This document shows, piece after piece, positions 1 through 12,952 of a DNA stretch of 64,000 nucleotides. A program made the translations under genes and the position numbers. Source of the DNA: Paramecium pentaurelia (Eukaryota; Ciliophora; Oligohymenophorea; Peniculida; Parameciidae); NCBI GenBank assembly GCA_905183005.1, contig CAJJDO010000171.1, positions 92,228 through 156,227 on the forward strand. The letters run 5' to 3'. The notes beneath the pieces are model-generated. The model searched no databases, was not told where the DNA came from, and saw only the letters and a program-made list of their open reading frames with translations. Every line of letters starts with the position of its first letter. The stretch's first letter is position 1.

Positions 1-3000
1 GAATTTAACTTTGCCTCAGCTAAAATATTTTAATCCTAAAATATGCATTTAGATTTTAATAACAAGTTTTACAATTCTTTGTTATTAATATATATTGACA
101 GAAATAGTGGTTAAATTGTCATAGTTTGTTAGTATAATTAAATAATTAATTCTCCTTTAACTCGAATTTTATAACATCCTAAGTCATATTAATCCTCCTC
201 CTACATATTTACTATCTAAATTTATTAACCTATCCCTTGAATAAATCTTTAATAATTTTAAATTTCTTATTCACTCAAGTGTATTTTTAAAAATTAACTA
301 ATATTTTATAAATCTATCAATTTATTGGGTTAATCAACAATCCTTTTTACAGAATTTGAGACTAATTTATTTAAAATTAAATCAGTATATTTTTCCATAA
401 TAGAATCAGCAACATTAAGAGATTTTAAATCAAAAATAGGAAAATATGGATTTTTTTTGGATTCATTAAATGCTGGTCCAAAAACAATTTCCATTATTTA
501 ATCATAAAATTAAAATCCATTTTATTAAATCATTTTGAATGCTTTTATAATATTTCTTAAATTAATTAAAGCATTTGTATGTTCTTTTATAAAAATGACT
601 TACTTCAATAAATTATTTGCCAAAACAACAGTATCTTATTAAATGAATTATTACCCAAATCCTCTTATTGTTAAAATCTCAATAATATCAATAAAATTCT
701 TTTTAAGATCAATTTCAAAATTAATTTTAATACACCTATTATAAAATGCAGGAGACAATTAATTTTAATCAACTCTTGTGGGATTTTATAAACATATTAA
801 ACGAAAATTATTATGAGGAATTATACAAGTATTAGAATCACCAAATTCATTATTATATAAACAAGGTTAATCTTCTCCTAAAGAATTTAATCTTTCTACT
901 ATCTCAGCTCTTGCTAAATTAATATTATCCAGAATCAACCAATATCCAAATTTACAACAAATTTTTAAGACTCCCTCCACATATTTCATATTCATCTACT
1001 TTTGTTATTATCCAACATTTAAATTTCCAAATTTTGATTTTATTGATATCCTCTCTAATTATTTTTAAATTTAATCATAATTAGTGTTGACTAAGGCATA
1101 ACTACCAAGCAAATCATCTGTTTCTAAATCGCTATGTATTTGAAGTAAAATGAATCTTTAATTTAAAAGATTTGCCATTTTAATAATACATGAGGTTTTA
1201 CCTGATGAGACATCCCCTTAACATAAAATTATTTTTTTAGAATTTATTGCTATCAATAGCTTCTCAAAAATGTTAGAATTTTATAAATTTATAACTAAAG
1301 AATTATTGGAAAGTTAAGGTATGATCTAATTAGATATAACCCAATTGAATATAGATTTAAATTATTTTCCTATTTACCTACTTATTCTAACTATATTGCC
1401 GCTTTGCTCTAAAAATACTTTTCGTTTATTCCATTCCTCTTAACTCACACCAAATTTATTTAATATGATATTTAGCACTTAATTAGAAAATTCTGTCTAA
1501 TAAAAATGTTATACATATATAATATCTAAACAGACAATTATTAATTCTAATTCATACTTATTATTATATAATTTTGATCTTTAAAATAAAAATTGTTAAT
1601 TGAAAAGTTACAGTAGATTTTCCAAAAATCTAATATTAAAATCATAATTAGATTTGTATTATTATTAAGCTAATATAGCAAGTTCTTTATGCAAATCTAA
1701 AATAATTTTAAAATTAATTCCAGAATTTTTTAATTATATTATTTCATTTTAATATCTCTATTAAAATATACCTATTACCTAATCAGTATCAAATGCTTCA
1801 ATATACACTTCACATAATAGATTTGATATACATTAAGGTAATTCTTATCTCCCTTGATATGTAGAAGGATTCATCGAACATAAAAATAGGCATTTTTCTT
1901 TATTGTATTTGCTATCTTTTATAGTAATTTCTTTTTCATCTGTGTTAAATAGAGCTTGAAGTGTGCTTAAAATTTCAGGAGATGCTAAATTAATTTCATC
2001 AAATAAAATTAGGCTATTTTATACTAATGCTTATGCCAAATAACCCTCTTAAAAAACAAATGAAACTTTATTATTTTCTATCTTTGGTGCATAAGAACCG
2101 AATAAATCTTCTGCACTCAAAGAATCTGAACAACATACTCTACAGAATTATTATTTCATAATCTTAGCAAATTCTTATGCAATTGCAGATTTTCCTACTC
2201 CAGGTGGTCCAACTAGGCAAGGTATATATTATGTAGTAATAGCTGAATATATTCTTTATAAGATTTTATTAGTAGTAGGATTGATTATAATTTTGGGAGA
2301 ATTGAAAAACTATTTTACCTTTAATTTTTGTTAAATTTTATTTTAGGCTTCTTTATAGTGTTCATGAAGATCAGGATTTTTAACAACTTCTTCAAAATTT
2401 ACCTTAAATTTATCCAAAATAACAAATTAAAATCCTAATGCTAATTTTTATTAATATGTAGCATCATCCAAATCCAAATTCAAAAAGCTCATCCATTAAT
2501 AGATTTTACGATCAGATATATTTTAATAGAAAAATTCTTTAAACTCTTTTGTTTAAATAAGAAGGTTCTGTATATACTATATGATTTAATTAAATTAAGT
2601 TTATTATGGAAATTTATTAAGAATATATTTTTTATAAGAAATATCTAATTCTTATGTATAATTAATAATCTATGGAACTTGAATTCGAATTTTAGTTAAT
2701 CTTGATTACAATGCATCACTTAATTAACCTCCAAATGTAGTATTCATTATTGCTATAACAAAAAATTCATTATGTAGTTTAATTTCTTATCCATTTACTA
2801 TAAAATGTGATTCAATTTCCAATAATGAATTTAATCCTTCTATAACAGATTATTCTGCCAAAGATATATTTTTTAAACATACAACTCCACCAAATCTAGC
2901 ATTAAAAGTCAATCCTCTTTCAACAAAGTGAAATTAATTACCAATATTTTGAATAATATGATTGAAGAACTCTGGTTAATTGTATTTTTATATTAATTCT

Positions 3001-6000
3001 TATAAATAATTTTAAATAGGTTTTTCATTTAGATTAAAATTAATCTATTTTCCATAATTGAGTTTCTTAATTAAATTTAAACAATATTGTTAATAAGATA
3101 TTAGATTATGAGACTCCATGCTTCCGATTAAATCTGTAATTTCGGTTTAAGAATTAATATAGATTAATTCAAATGGTTATGGATTCTAAAATTACACTAA
3201 TTAAGTAAATAGTTTGGTCAAATATGTTTTTGATGAAGTTTCACCAACAATTAAAATATTTTCTTTAAAATAATAACAAAATGCTATTTTACATAATACT
3301 AATCTTTAAATAGGGTTTAGACTTTTATGAGCAATTACATATTTTGAATAATTTTTATTAATTATAAGAGATATTTCAATTTAAGCCTATTGATTTTTAA
3401 TTGTAAAATATAAGTTTAATCCAATTTTATTTATATCACATTCTAAAGAATATTCTTCAGATATATCTTTAGGGAAAAGTATCATCTAATGTAATTATAA
3501 GATATTTTCCCAATTAGGTTGATTTGTTGAGAAACTTGTTTTCTCTAATCGATTTCTAAATTTAATGAACTACCTTAAAGAAAATTAAGTACCATTGTAA
3601 TACAATTGTTTTTCATCACCATTTTTAGGATATGGTATTAATTTAGTTAAAAAATATTCCATAGCTTTTTAGATAGAGGTCTAAGTTTAATTTTACATAC
3701 TAGGTTATGATTCTGTACAGATTTTAAGTACTTCTTCGAAAGTATAATTAGGAACTTCAACTATTATAGTTTTAGAAGCTAATGTTTCTGGGAGCTAATT
3801 TCTACCATTATATGATGGAGGGTTTTAAGCAAAAAAGATTCTAAATTTTTCATGAACCTTAATAATTTGATTTGAAACAGGATCATGAAATTCTGATGGA
3901 TATTTTGCTATATTAGCTAAAAAGTTGAGTATACTTGCATCTGATAAATTAGCTTCATCTATAAGAACAATACCACCTTATTCCATCCCTAAAAATAATG
4001 GACCTTTTTTAAGTATAAATTTTATCTTATCTTTTTCACATGTAGATTGAAATTATCCCATTAAATCATTTATATCTGTATTTTAATTCATATTAATATA
4101 ATGAAAACTAGTTGATTCAAATAATTTACAGGTTTATTAAAATGTAGAAATAATTTTTGTTTTACCAACTCCTGCTGATCCCTATAAAACTAATGGTATT
4201 TTAGCAATAATAGCAAATGCAATAATATCTGCAACTCTTTTTCTTGATTCAGTAATGACAAAATTATTTTATTTACCATCATTTAATAATAATTCTTAAT
4301 AATGAATGGGTACTGCTATATTTTAATTAAAAAGTGATTTATTATCTTGTAAACTTAAGGCTATGAAGAAATCTAAACATTCAAAATTTATTTACGATTA
4401 TTTTTAATTAAATTAAGATTTACTATATTTCTCACTTTCTAAAATTGGTTTTAAAAATCTAATTATCTTATTAAGTGATATTTAATCAATCTATCCTCCT
4501 AAATTTTATGAAGTCTTGAAAGATCCCAATGTCATAAGTTTTTCATTAATTTAATTAATATTATGTATAATTTATGATTATCTTATTTATTAAAACAATA
4601 AAGTAATATCATCTAAATTAACTTTAAAATCTATGTATAAACTTAAGAATCTACTTTTTAAAGTTGGTGTAATTTTTTTTTCTAATTACTGAAAATCAGA
4701 TGATAAAGCAATAATAGCAAAATCTTAATGTCTTTAATATCTTTAATTTTAGACTAATAATTAATTAAATTTCTTTTCTAAAATTCCATTTAGTGATTCT
4801 GTTAAAGCACAATCAGGAGCATCAAAATTTGTGAGGATTAAAACTTTTCCTTAATGGAAACATCTTGTTACAGGTCCTAAAATAAAATCAAAACCATTCT
4901 AAGTTGGTTGATACTTTCCAAATAAATCTTCAGTAGTTGTACTAGATGATAATTCTAATACCTCATATTATTAAATATTTAAAATTTTTAGCCAAATAAG
5001 AACACTTGATAATTTTCCACAATATTATTATCCCACAATTAATGCTGCTCTTTTAGTTTTATAACACAAAGTTAACATTGGAAACAAATATTTATGAAAG
5101 GAGAGAAATTTAAGTGGTTAATTTATATTCCAATTTTATATATAAGACTCTCTATAATCTTTAGTTTAAACAAATAACATATTGGTATTAGCAATAAGTT
5201 GATTATTATCAATTTAATAATTAATTATATCACGATATTTTTATAAATAGATGAACTAAGTTGAGATTAGTTTCATACAATCATTTAAAGGTAATATTTC
5301 AAAGATTTACTCTTTTGTTTATTCAACAGATAGAAAATATAGATCAATCATTTATACTATATCTCTTAAAGTAAATAATCCATCATCCATATTTTTCTAT
5401 TTAATTTCTTCATATATTATCATTATCAAAGAAGATAATTATTAAGTTGATATTTCTTGTACTAATTATTCATTTAATTCTTATTACTTCTAATCTATAA
5501 TTTAATCAATAATGAAATTTAAATCATTCAAACTCATAGGTTCAAATTTAATAGAAATAAATTGACTCATTAATGATGGAGAAAAGATATTTCTAGAGGC
5601 TGCAAATTATGAATCTGTTGCAGGATTTTAAGTTAAAAAGAGTTTAAAATTTTAATGTTTTCTTATTGTTAAGGTCCCATCAACTAAATCTTCATGAGAA
5701 TTAATTGAACTACCATATATAGTAATATATCCAATTTCAAGAACATCTTCAATTACTCTAAGTATTGAATCACTTGCCAAATTAGCTTCATCCAAAAGTA
5801 TCCATAAACCATCTTAGACAGCTTTAGCAAAAGGACCTAGTTAGAATTCAAATTTAAACCCTGGTAAAATTTCAACTTTACCAATAAAGTCAGAAATTTA
5901 AGTAAATGAACTAAGATTCATTATTATTAATGGTTATTAATTTTTATAAGCCAAATATTAAATTATTGAAGTCTTGCCACAAGCAGCACTTCCTTCACAT

Positions 6001-7541
6001 AAAATTGGATTATCTCCTTTGAGTGCAGCTTCTAATTATTTTAAATGATTCTTAACACTTTAAGTTTCAGCATAAGTATCCATCTTTGGAATTAACTCCT
6101 TAAATTTTGAATTCTCTTGATAATTAAGATTTAAAATTCTAAAATCTACTAAAGGTAAAAACCGATATGAAAAATTTAGATTTATTATATTTTTAAATTT
6201 TGGGCTCAAATTATAAAAATCTGATTCATATTATTGAATTAAATGTTCAGTTGATTTCAAAATATTTGGATCAGTTAAAATACCTTAAATAGCTCTCTTT
6301 TTAACCTAAGAAGCTAATGATAAGGTTTATGGTTATGATAATTATGATTATTTTAATTATGATTATTTTAATTATGATTATCTTATTTATTGATATGCTG
6401 GCATCTCTTTTAAGATTAATTGATTTTTATTGTCTAATATTATTAAGTTTTCATTTAAAAGAGAAATATTAAATTATATGATATTTGGAATATTTTGAAT
6501 TTTTTATGTGATCTAAAAATTGGAATTAATTGAATAAATATACAAGTTTTAGTTTTAATCAAGTAAAATGAGTGCTTGTTTTTTCCTTTGATATCCAACT
6601 TTAATAATACCTTGAAGTGGATTAGATAGATTTTACTTAATTTCTTTTTCTATTCTAAATTCTTCATCAAACTTAGCTAACATTATTATTAAACTATTAG
6701 TTTTATATTAAACCATCAAAAAATGATTATCTTCTTATTCTTAAATTATTTAACAGGAAACACAATTATTAAATTTCTAGACCTCTATCTAATTCTCTAT
6801 TGCTAATATTAAACAAACTGAATTATTGTCTTTTTCTTAATATTAACAAAATATTTATGTTAACTTTTTAGAAATTAAAAATCTATTAATTTAATTAAAT
6901 TCTGCTTATATATTTGTTAAGATTTTATTTAACAAAATATCATATAAGATAATGTATTTTTCAAATATTAATGCACAAATTCTACTGTTACACCAATCAA
7001 CCATTCTTAATTTAATAGCTGGAATCTTTATATTTTAAAAAGGAGTAAAAGATTATTCTAAAGTGGCTGAATAAAGTTTAGTCACCTATTCTTGTTCTTA
7101 TTCTTCAAAAATGAGTAGAATTTATAAATTTGGATCACATGTTACAGTTTATATATTCTAACTTATTATCAGGTACTCCCTAAACAAAAGGAAATCACAA
7201 TCAAAAATTAGAATTGTTGAATTTGATATATTTTTTGATAGAATATTAAGCTTAGAACCTGATAGTGATAGTTGTTAAGCATTCTAAACCTAAAATATAG
7301 TATTCATTTCTATTTTATAATTAATAATAAAAGATATTTGCAGAAAATTTGAATTAAAATCTATAAAATCATATTTATAAAATTATTTAAACACATCTTT
7401 AATACACATAAGGGTTGATATATGTATATATCTCATTATTAATTTCTAAAATAGTAAGTGAGATATTTAATTGTTTGATTTATCATATTTAGAATGTTCC
7501 TCAAACTTATTATTTTCATTATTTAATATTATTAATTTCAT
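1..7541 (-). CDS. Midasin-like giant AAA ATPase, six AAA modules (C-terminus beyond window)
   Basis: One reading frame (TAA/TAG = Gln) is continuous from a TGA at 7611-7613 to the window start, about 2,510 residues, with no intron needed. Walker A-like motifs recur in this same frame about every 300 residues, near residues 516 (GSAACGKT), 837 (GQQYCGKL), 1122 (GSAGVGKT), 1432 (GETSSKTY), 1779 (GPPGVGKS) and 2110 (GDVSSGKT). Walker B-type strands follow, for example WILLDEANLAS, IVLIDEANLSD and ILFDEINLASPE, plus the NP motif of sensor 1 (LTQNPAT, MNPSTY). Six tandem AAA_5-type modules in one chain are the signature of midasin (MDN1/Rea1), which removes assembly factors from pre-60S ribosomes; dynein heavy chain is the other six-module family but its motifs fit less well. 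The N-terminal ~510 residues are unusually long and contain Asn/Gln-rich repeats. Start chosen as the first ATG (7541); 7436, 7409 and 7307 are in-frame alternatives. The linker and MIDAS domain would lie outside the window, so orthology to midasin is inferred. Confidence 0.8.
6331..6386 (-). repeat. 15-bp tandem repeat inside the AAA ATPase N-terminus
   Basis: The unit attatgattatttta repeats about three times with small changes. In the coding frame (minus strand) it encodes an Asn/Gln-rich run of the type QNNRNQNNRNQNN. The length is a multiple of three, so copy-number change would keep the frame. Confidence 0.8.
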
Positions 7542-7613
7542 AAATAGAAATTGAAAACTAGAATTATTAATACTATTGTAAATTATGAGAAATATCAAAG
7601 ACCTATATTATCA

Positions 7614-8571
7614 ATATAAATACATACAAATCTTAGTTAAATACCCTTGTTTGATTTCTTTTTGATATATTTATTAAACATATTTGATGAAATCTATATT
7701 AAATTTCATCTTCTTAAATTAATTTAAACCAAAAATTACAAGTATTAAAGGACCATTCTACTACACATACTACATTGTTTCAACATAACTAAAAGAATAT
7801 GAACTCCTTTTATTTAACTAAAGTAATAAATACAAATAACCTATATTTTTATTTCATATTCTATCAAGATTATTTTTATGTAAAATTAATATTAATAATT
7901 AATGATTTATTTTATTGATAATACTTCCATTTTATTAGCTTTAAAGAATATTAAATTCTTCATTTCTTAATAACTTAAATAAATTTCTTTATGAATTTTG
8001 TCAACTATATTATTTGTAACAAAATAAATAAATTTATCATAACATTTATTTGGTTGACTTTAAATTTATTATAGATTTTTTCTAGAATAAGTTTTGCTAT
8101 TACTTGAAAATTGTGATTTTTTAACATAAATTTAATAGAATTTGATAAATAATATTAAATATAAATATAGAATTAAAAAATTAAAATTAATTACACAAGT
8201 AATTCAAGAGTGGATATAAATATCTATAATTATTAATTATCAATATATTTTAAACTTGAATAATAATTTTTGTAATGATACTATTGTATTTTTCTATCAA
8301 GTTGATATTTTCTCAAATATCTACAATCTTATACAAAAAGTTTTGGGAATAAAAGATTCTTAAAATATAAGATTTCTTATATAAAATAGAAATTTTAATA
8401 ATTAGACATTTAATATTATATTATGTTTAAAATTAATATAATTTTATAACTTTTATCATATTGAAGATGAGTATGAAGATAATAAAAAGAATTAAATAAT
8501 AAAGAATTAAAATATTAAATAGAATACTAATATAAATATTACTATATATATATATATAAACAATAATTAAT
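7614..8571. other. Intergenic, no gene recognised
   Basis: Very AT-rich sequence between the start of the AAA ATPase and the stop of the next minus-strand gene. Only short frames without recognisable motifs. It should hold the AAA ATPase promoter near its right of 7541, but I see no clear regulatory motif. Confidence 0.6.
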
Positions 8572-9137
8572 TCATTAATAAAGAGAAATTCTATGTTTCT
8601 ATAATTATTAAATAAATATATTACCAATTATTGAATTTAATTTGCTTGTTATTTAATTAGATTTTCTCCTGATTGAATAGCTTATTATTTTTGCTTTTTT
8701 TCTTCAATAATTTAAATCATAAATTAGGAGATCTTGTTTTAATTAGAATTTTTGTTATTTTGATGATGTAACATCTCTTGAATTATGTTTTCAATATTAT
8801 TCATCCTATCTTTTACATCTAGTAAAACAACTTCATTTTAGCTATTTAAAGAATTATGTTAAATCTCTTTAAGTATCTATTCACATTCATTTAGTATAGA
8901 ATTAATGTCTTATGAATCACAATGAGTTTTAACAGAGAATTAACTTTTTTGATGAGGTTAATAAGGAGAGTTTACTTTAGCCTATGCTGAATTTTTACTA
9001 CCAGAAGATGTACATTTGATCTTCATTTAAATGAAAGTTTGAGATTTAGTCAACTTTGGAGTGAAAGAACAAGAAGGATTGATTTAAATCTCTTATGAGG
9101 ATCCAAAAGATGGTCTTATTTATCTAATTGCACTCAT
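8572..9137 (-). CDS. Small glutamine-rich coiled-coil protein, unknown function (179 aa)
   Basis: Starts at ATG 9135-9137 (MSAIRQIRPSFGSSQ) and ends at TGA 8572-8574 after removal of a 26-nt intron at 8599-8624 that begins GTAATA and ends ATAG. The exons sum to 540 nt, 180 codons including stop. Without the intron the frame runs on into low-complexity sequence, so the splice is well supported. Residues ~85-165 have heptad-like spacing (ILNECEQILKEIQ, VKDRMNNIENIIQEMLHHQ) and suggest a coiled coil; the first third is Ser/Thr/Lys-rich and probably disordered. No catalytic motif, signal peptide or membrane segment. I do not recognise the family; a cytoskeletal or basal-body role would be a guess. 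Confidence 0.6.
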
Positions 9138-9898
9138 ATAAAATTTAATTATTATTACTGATTCTATTATTTTTTACTTTAAGAATCAAACTTATATATT
9201 AATAATAATTTATTACCATAAGTTAACTTAATACTTTATAGAAACTCATTAAATAACAATTCATAGTATACTGAATAGTGAGAATACAATCTATTTTATA
9301 AAACTCAAATAAATTAAAGCTATTTCAGTGTTTAATTAGTTACTTAATAAGAAATTGTTTTTAGAAATATATATAATCGCATTTTTATAAATAAACATGA
9401 ATAAATTTTGAACCAATTTCTGTAGACAAAACTGCAGTCTAAATTATAAAATAAAACTGCCATAGTTATAAAAAGATCATTATATACAAATAATCTAAAT
9501 AAACATATATTTTAAATGTAATTAATATTTCAAACAATTATAGAAATTGTATTATTTATAAGTTATATTATAACAATCATAATTATCTTAATTATTCCTA
9601 CATATAAATATATAGAATAACATATATAACTTTTTATATCTTCTAAATATTATTAATGTATGAGTATTATTCAAAATATTTGTTTAACATATAATTCAAT
9701 TTACTGTTTTATTTATTGTTTTAAATTGAATCCTCTTTTATATTGATTTTCTATTTAATCTTGATTATATATATATTAATTACATTAACTAAATTTAATT
9801 CATTTACACTGAAATATTCCTATTTTATGTTTTCATAATTATATAATTATATCTCATTTAATTATAAAAATTAATTAATAAATTACTACTTATAACTT
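9138..9898. other. Intergenic between two divergent genes
   Basis: AT-rich spacer (761 bp) between divergently transcribed small genes, so it must carry two promoters. No frame with coding character and no recognisable RNA gene. Confidence 0.55.
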
Positions 9899-10519
9899 AT
9901 GAATAGTCTAGTTAAAGAAAGAGATCAATCAGAAATCATGATCTTAAACAATTTAGAAGTTCAATCTTAAATCAGATCTTCAATATTCCAGTCTAAATTA
10001 TAATAATCAATCTAAAATATTAGACAATTGACTAAACCTATTGCAATGCATATTGAACCTCAGATCTTGCCTCTTAATAAACCAGATTAGGAAACCCCTA
10101 TTAAAAAGTCTTAACATTAAAAATTGAGTTCTGATGGGTTTACTACTTAGACTAAAGGAAGTTAAGTATAAAATCAAGTAGATTTTACTCAAAAATTAGT
10201 TCAAAATTAATTTGATTTAAGTTATTCTTATAGAAAGAAGGATAATTAAATGATCAAATCAACTGATTATTAGAGAATCTTTGAACATTATCATCATTCT
10301 TCGATTGTTTAAATGATAAGTTCATATGAAGAATGTTTTAAAATTTTAGTAGAATGCAATGATGCATAATTATTGAGAATCCCTAGTAATTTGATTTTGG
10401 CTATATTAAAAGAAAGAGAGGAATTACAACATTAATGTGTTATGTTAAGAAGAAAACTATATTAATTAGACAGAGTATATGAATAATAAGAAAGAGTATA
10501 CTAATAATAGAATGAATGA
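9899..10519 (+). CDS. Hypothetical protein, Gln-rich with C-terminal coiled coil (206 aa)
   Basis: A single exon of 207 codons from ATG 9899-9901 to TGA 10517-10519. The protein starts MNSLVKERDQSEIMILNN. Residues 1-120 are rich in Ser, Gln and Lys and look disordered. Residues ~130-206 contain predicted helices ending in a strong charged coiled coil (ILAILKEREELQHQ, LRRKLYQLDRVYEQQERVY). No membrane segment or enzyme motif. It lies 28 bp upstream of the tubulin acetyltransferase gene on the same strand. Function unknown; a structural or cytoskeletal role is only a possibility. Confidence 0.6.
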
Positions 10520-10547
10520 ATGATTGATATTATAAATTATTAAAATA

Positions 10548-11438
10548 ATGTAATTCAACTTTTACTTATCAAAATGTATGACAGTCAATGAAAATGGGAT
10601 TACAGTATTAAATGGAAATTAAAAGCGTAATCCTTAATTAGATGATATTATTACAATAATGGGTGAAGCTTCTGCTTTTGTAATTTACATCTATTTTATA
10701 AATTAGGCATAAAATTTGAAATAAGTTATTACAAGTCCAATTAGATTCTTTTAAACAGATTAAAAGATGTATATTAAATCAGAAGGAAAAGTAATTCTGT
10801 GAAATATTTGTCAGCATTGTTTAGGGATTCTAAAAATAGGAAGAAAAAACTTATTTTATAGAGATTTAAATGGAGTAATTAAAGAAATCTAACCAATTTG
10901 TGTTTTAGACTTTTATGTACATGAATCAGTTCAAAGAAAAGGCATAGGCAAAGAACTTTTTGAAGAAATGTTAAGATAAGAAATGTTGAGACCAGAAAAA
11001 TTGGGATATGATCGACCATCACCAAAATTATTGGGATTCCTTAAGAAGTACTACAATTTATAAACTTATATACCTTAAAATAATAATTATGTTATCTACT
11101 CCCAATATTTTGATAATAAATAGACTAATATTTCATAATAATAATTTGCATAAAAAAATCATTAATAATAATAAAACCCTTAATTAGTTAACTAGTAAAC
11201 ATAATAATAAAGAGTTTAACCATAATAAACTCCATAGAAAATGGATTAATTAGATTAAATGATGCAATAAATGACTTTAGAATCAAAATAATAATATTAA
11301 TCATTTTAAAAAAGTAAAGCTTAACCACCTTGGGCAACTGATTAAAAATAATTTTAAAATGTATAATATATAATGATTACATTTTAGATGTATTAAACAA
11401 CAACTGGACTCATGTCAGCTTAAATTCATAAAAAATGA
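10548..11438 (+). CDS. Alpha-tubulin N-acetyltransferase (MEC-17/ATAT1 family)
   Basis: Acetylates a lysine (Lys40) of alpha-tubulin inside microtubules, using acetyl-CoA; in ciliates this marks cilia and stable cortical microtubules. Family signatures are clear: GEASAFAQNL after splicing, then CVLDFYVHESVQRKGIGKEL (acetyl-CoA-binding loop with the catalytic Asp context), LGYDRPSPKLLGFLKKYYNL and the terminal beta-strand NNYVIYSQYFD. Introns: 10680-10706 (27 nt), 10791-10814 (24 nt, CAG acceptor) and probably 11361-11387 (27 nt). With all three removed the protein is 270 aa. The first and third introns are multiples of three and lack TGA, so only homology (GEASAF joined to AQNL) and the GTA...TAG ends reveal them. 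The start at 10548 (MQFNFYLSK) resembles the N-terminus of animal ATAT1; an ATG at 10578 is an alternative. The C-terminus is a Gln-rich tail that is probably disordered. Confidence 0.93.
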
Positions 11439-11751
11439 CTAAAATCAATACTATTTGAAAAAATTATAAAATAATAATAATAATTTTCAGCTAAATTCTT
11501 TTTGATTAAATTTCTTAAATATTTCAATTGGAAATCTTCTTTAGAATTTAATGTAATTCAGTGCTTGATCTTATAAGTAATATATATATGATAGTATATG
11601 GAATAATTTAAATAGATTTTTACATACATTCATAAATTTCATTATTTAAAATAATATTTGAATGAAGAAAATAAGTTTATTACTAATATTCATTAAATAT
11701 ATATTGTTTTTTTTTTCTTGATAATTAATATATATTATAATAAAACAGCTC
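11439..11751. other. Intergenic between convergent genes
   Basis: AT-rich spacer of 313 bp between the stop codons of the tubulin acetyltransferase and the minus-strand 277-aa gene. It should hold both 3' ends; no feature recognised. Confidence 0.5.
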
Positions 11752-12585
11752 TCAGATACTAATTGCATCAAATAACTCTTGTTTTTTCATTCCTTTATGA
11801 CACCATACAACATGTATATTAGAATAGAATTCTTGCAATCTCTTAATTCTAACATATTTTAACAAAAATGCTTTGATTGTTTAATTATCGAATTCATCTG
11901 GGTACATGAATACATATACTGAATCTCCTATTTTTAAATCAATTAAATTATTATTTTCTATAAAGAAATCTTTGTATTCTACTTTCATATCTCCAATAAA
12001 GTAATCCAATGGTAATTCTGTACAAAAGATCTTACCTTATGAATATGCAAGCAATTCTGGGTAATATAATCCTAGATCAGATAAGAAATGTTTTTGATAT
12101 AGTATGTTTATATTCATTTTTTATTATTCCTATTTTTAATTAGTGAGTAAATAGTTTAATCTTTATAAAACTTCTTATTCATTTGTTATATTCCACTTTT
12201 TTATTTTCTGAATAACCAATGTATACACTAATGGTAATGCTTCTGCTAAAGTAATTTATTCTTCTTTTAATGTAGATGTAAAATGTTTATCTATGATATT
12301 TTGATTATCAACTATGATTGAACATGCTAAACTTTCAATTGATTTTCTATAATTAGTTCTCCAATTTTTAGCATTAGGATCATGTGTAATGTTTCGAATG
12401 AATATACTTTTATCAATATTTTTCTCCATATAATTAATTACTTCTTGACTCTCTTAAAGTTTTTGATTAAATAAACTAGTCATAAGAAATGGACCAAATT
12501 TCTTAATGATAGAGCTAGGTGAATCTAATTATTCTGCTTTACCAATTAATTCGGCTAAATTATGTTTCAAAAATGAAAATTTCAT
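11752..12585 (-). CDS. Conserved-looking hypothetical protein (277 aa)
   Basis: An intron-free frame of 278 codons runs from ATG 12583-12585 (MKFSFLKHNLAELIGKAEQ) to TGA 11752-11754. The composition is balanced, with Trp and Cys in positions that look conserved (NITHDPNAKNWRTNYRKS, NIHVVWCHKGMKKQELFDAI), and in-frame TAA/TAG are used as Gln. The protein appears mixed alpha/beta and soluble, with no signal peptide or membrane helix. The second half (KIGDSVYVFMYPDEF, LLKYVRIKRLQEFYSN) resembles a small beta-barrel, but I cannot assign a family. It is convergent with the tubulin acetyltransferase gene. Confidence 0.7.
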
Positions 12586-12952
12586 ATTAAATAATATATT
12601 TGTTTCATTTTTTTTAAAATACAAAAGTATTTTTTTTATAATCTAATTTATGTATTAAATAAAATTACAATAATAACAAATGTACTTATTCTTATTGATA
12701 ATTATATTATGATTACTTTTACAATATAATTATAATTTTTCTATTTATAAATCATATTAAATGAATTAAATATATACTATTTATAAGTATATTCTTTTTA
12801 TTCATAAATATTTAAACTCAATTATTTATAATTAATTAGAAAGAATAAATAAAACTATTATATTCTTAATTTAAATCAAAATATTAGAATGAATGAGAAT
12901 AATTTAAACTATAAATAATAATTTATGGCTGTATTTATGCAGATATATATGA
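12586..12952. other. Intergenic
   Basis: AT-rich 367-bp spacer upstream of the 277-aa gene and downstream of the proteasome gene, both minus strand. It probably contains the promoter of the former. Nothing else is seen. Confidence 0.5.

Noticed and set aside
6331..6386. Possible CRISPR-like or satellite repeat
   Set aside because: Short in-frame 15-bp repeat in a coding region, no spacers.
8433..8627. Standard-code ORF of 64 codons on minus
   Set aside because: It is the 3' end of the small coiled-coil gene read through its 26-nt intron and into AT-rich spacer; the hydrophobic sequence comes from A/T-rich codons.
10574..10591. ATG at 10574 as start of the tubulin acetyltransferase
   Set aside because: That frame hits TGA after five codons; the enzyme frame uses 10548 or 10578.
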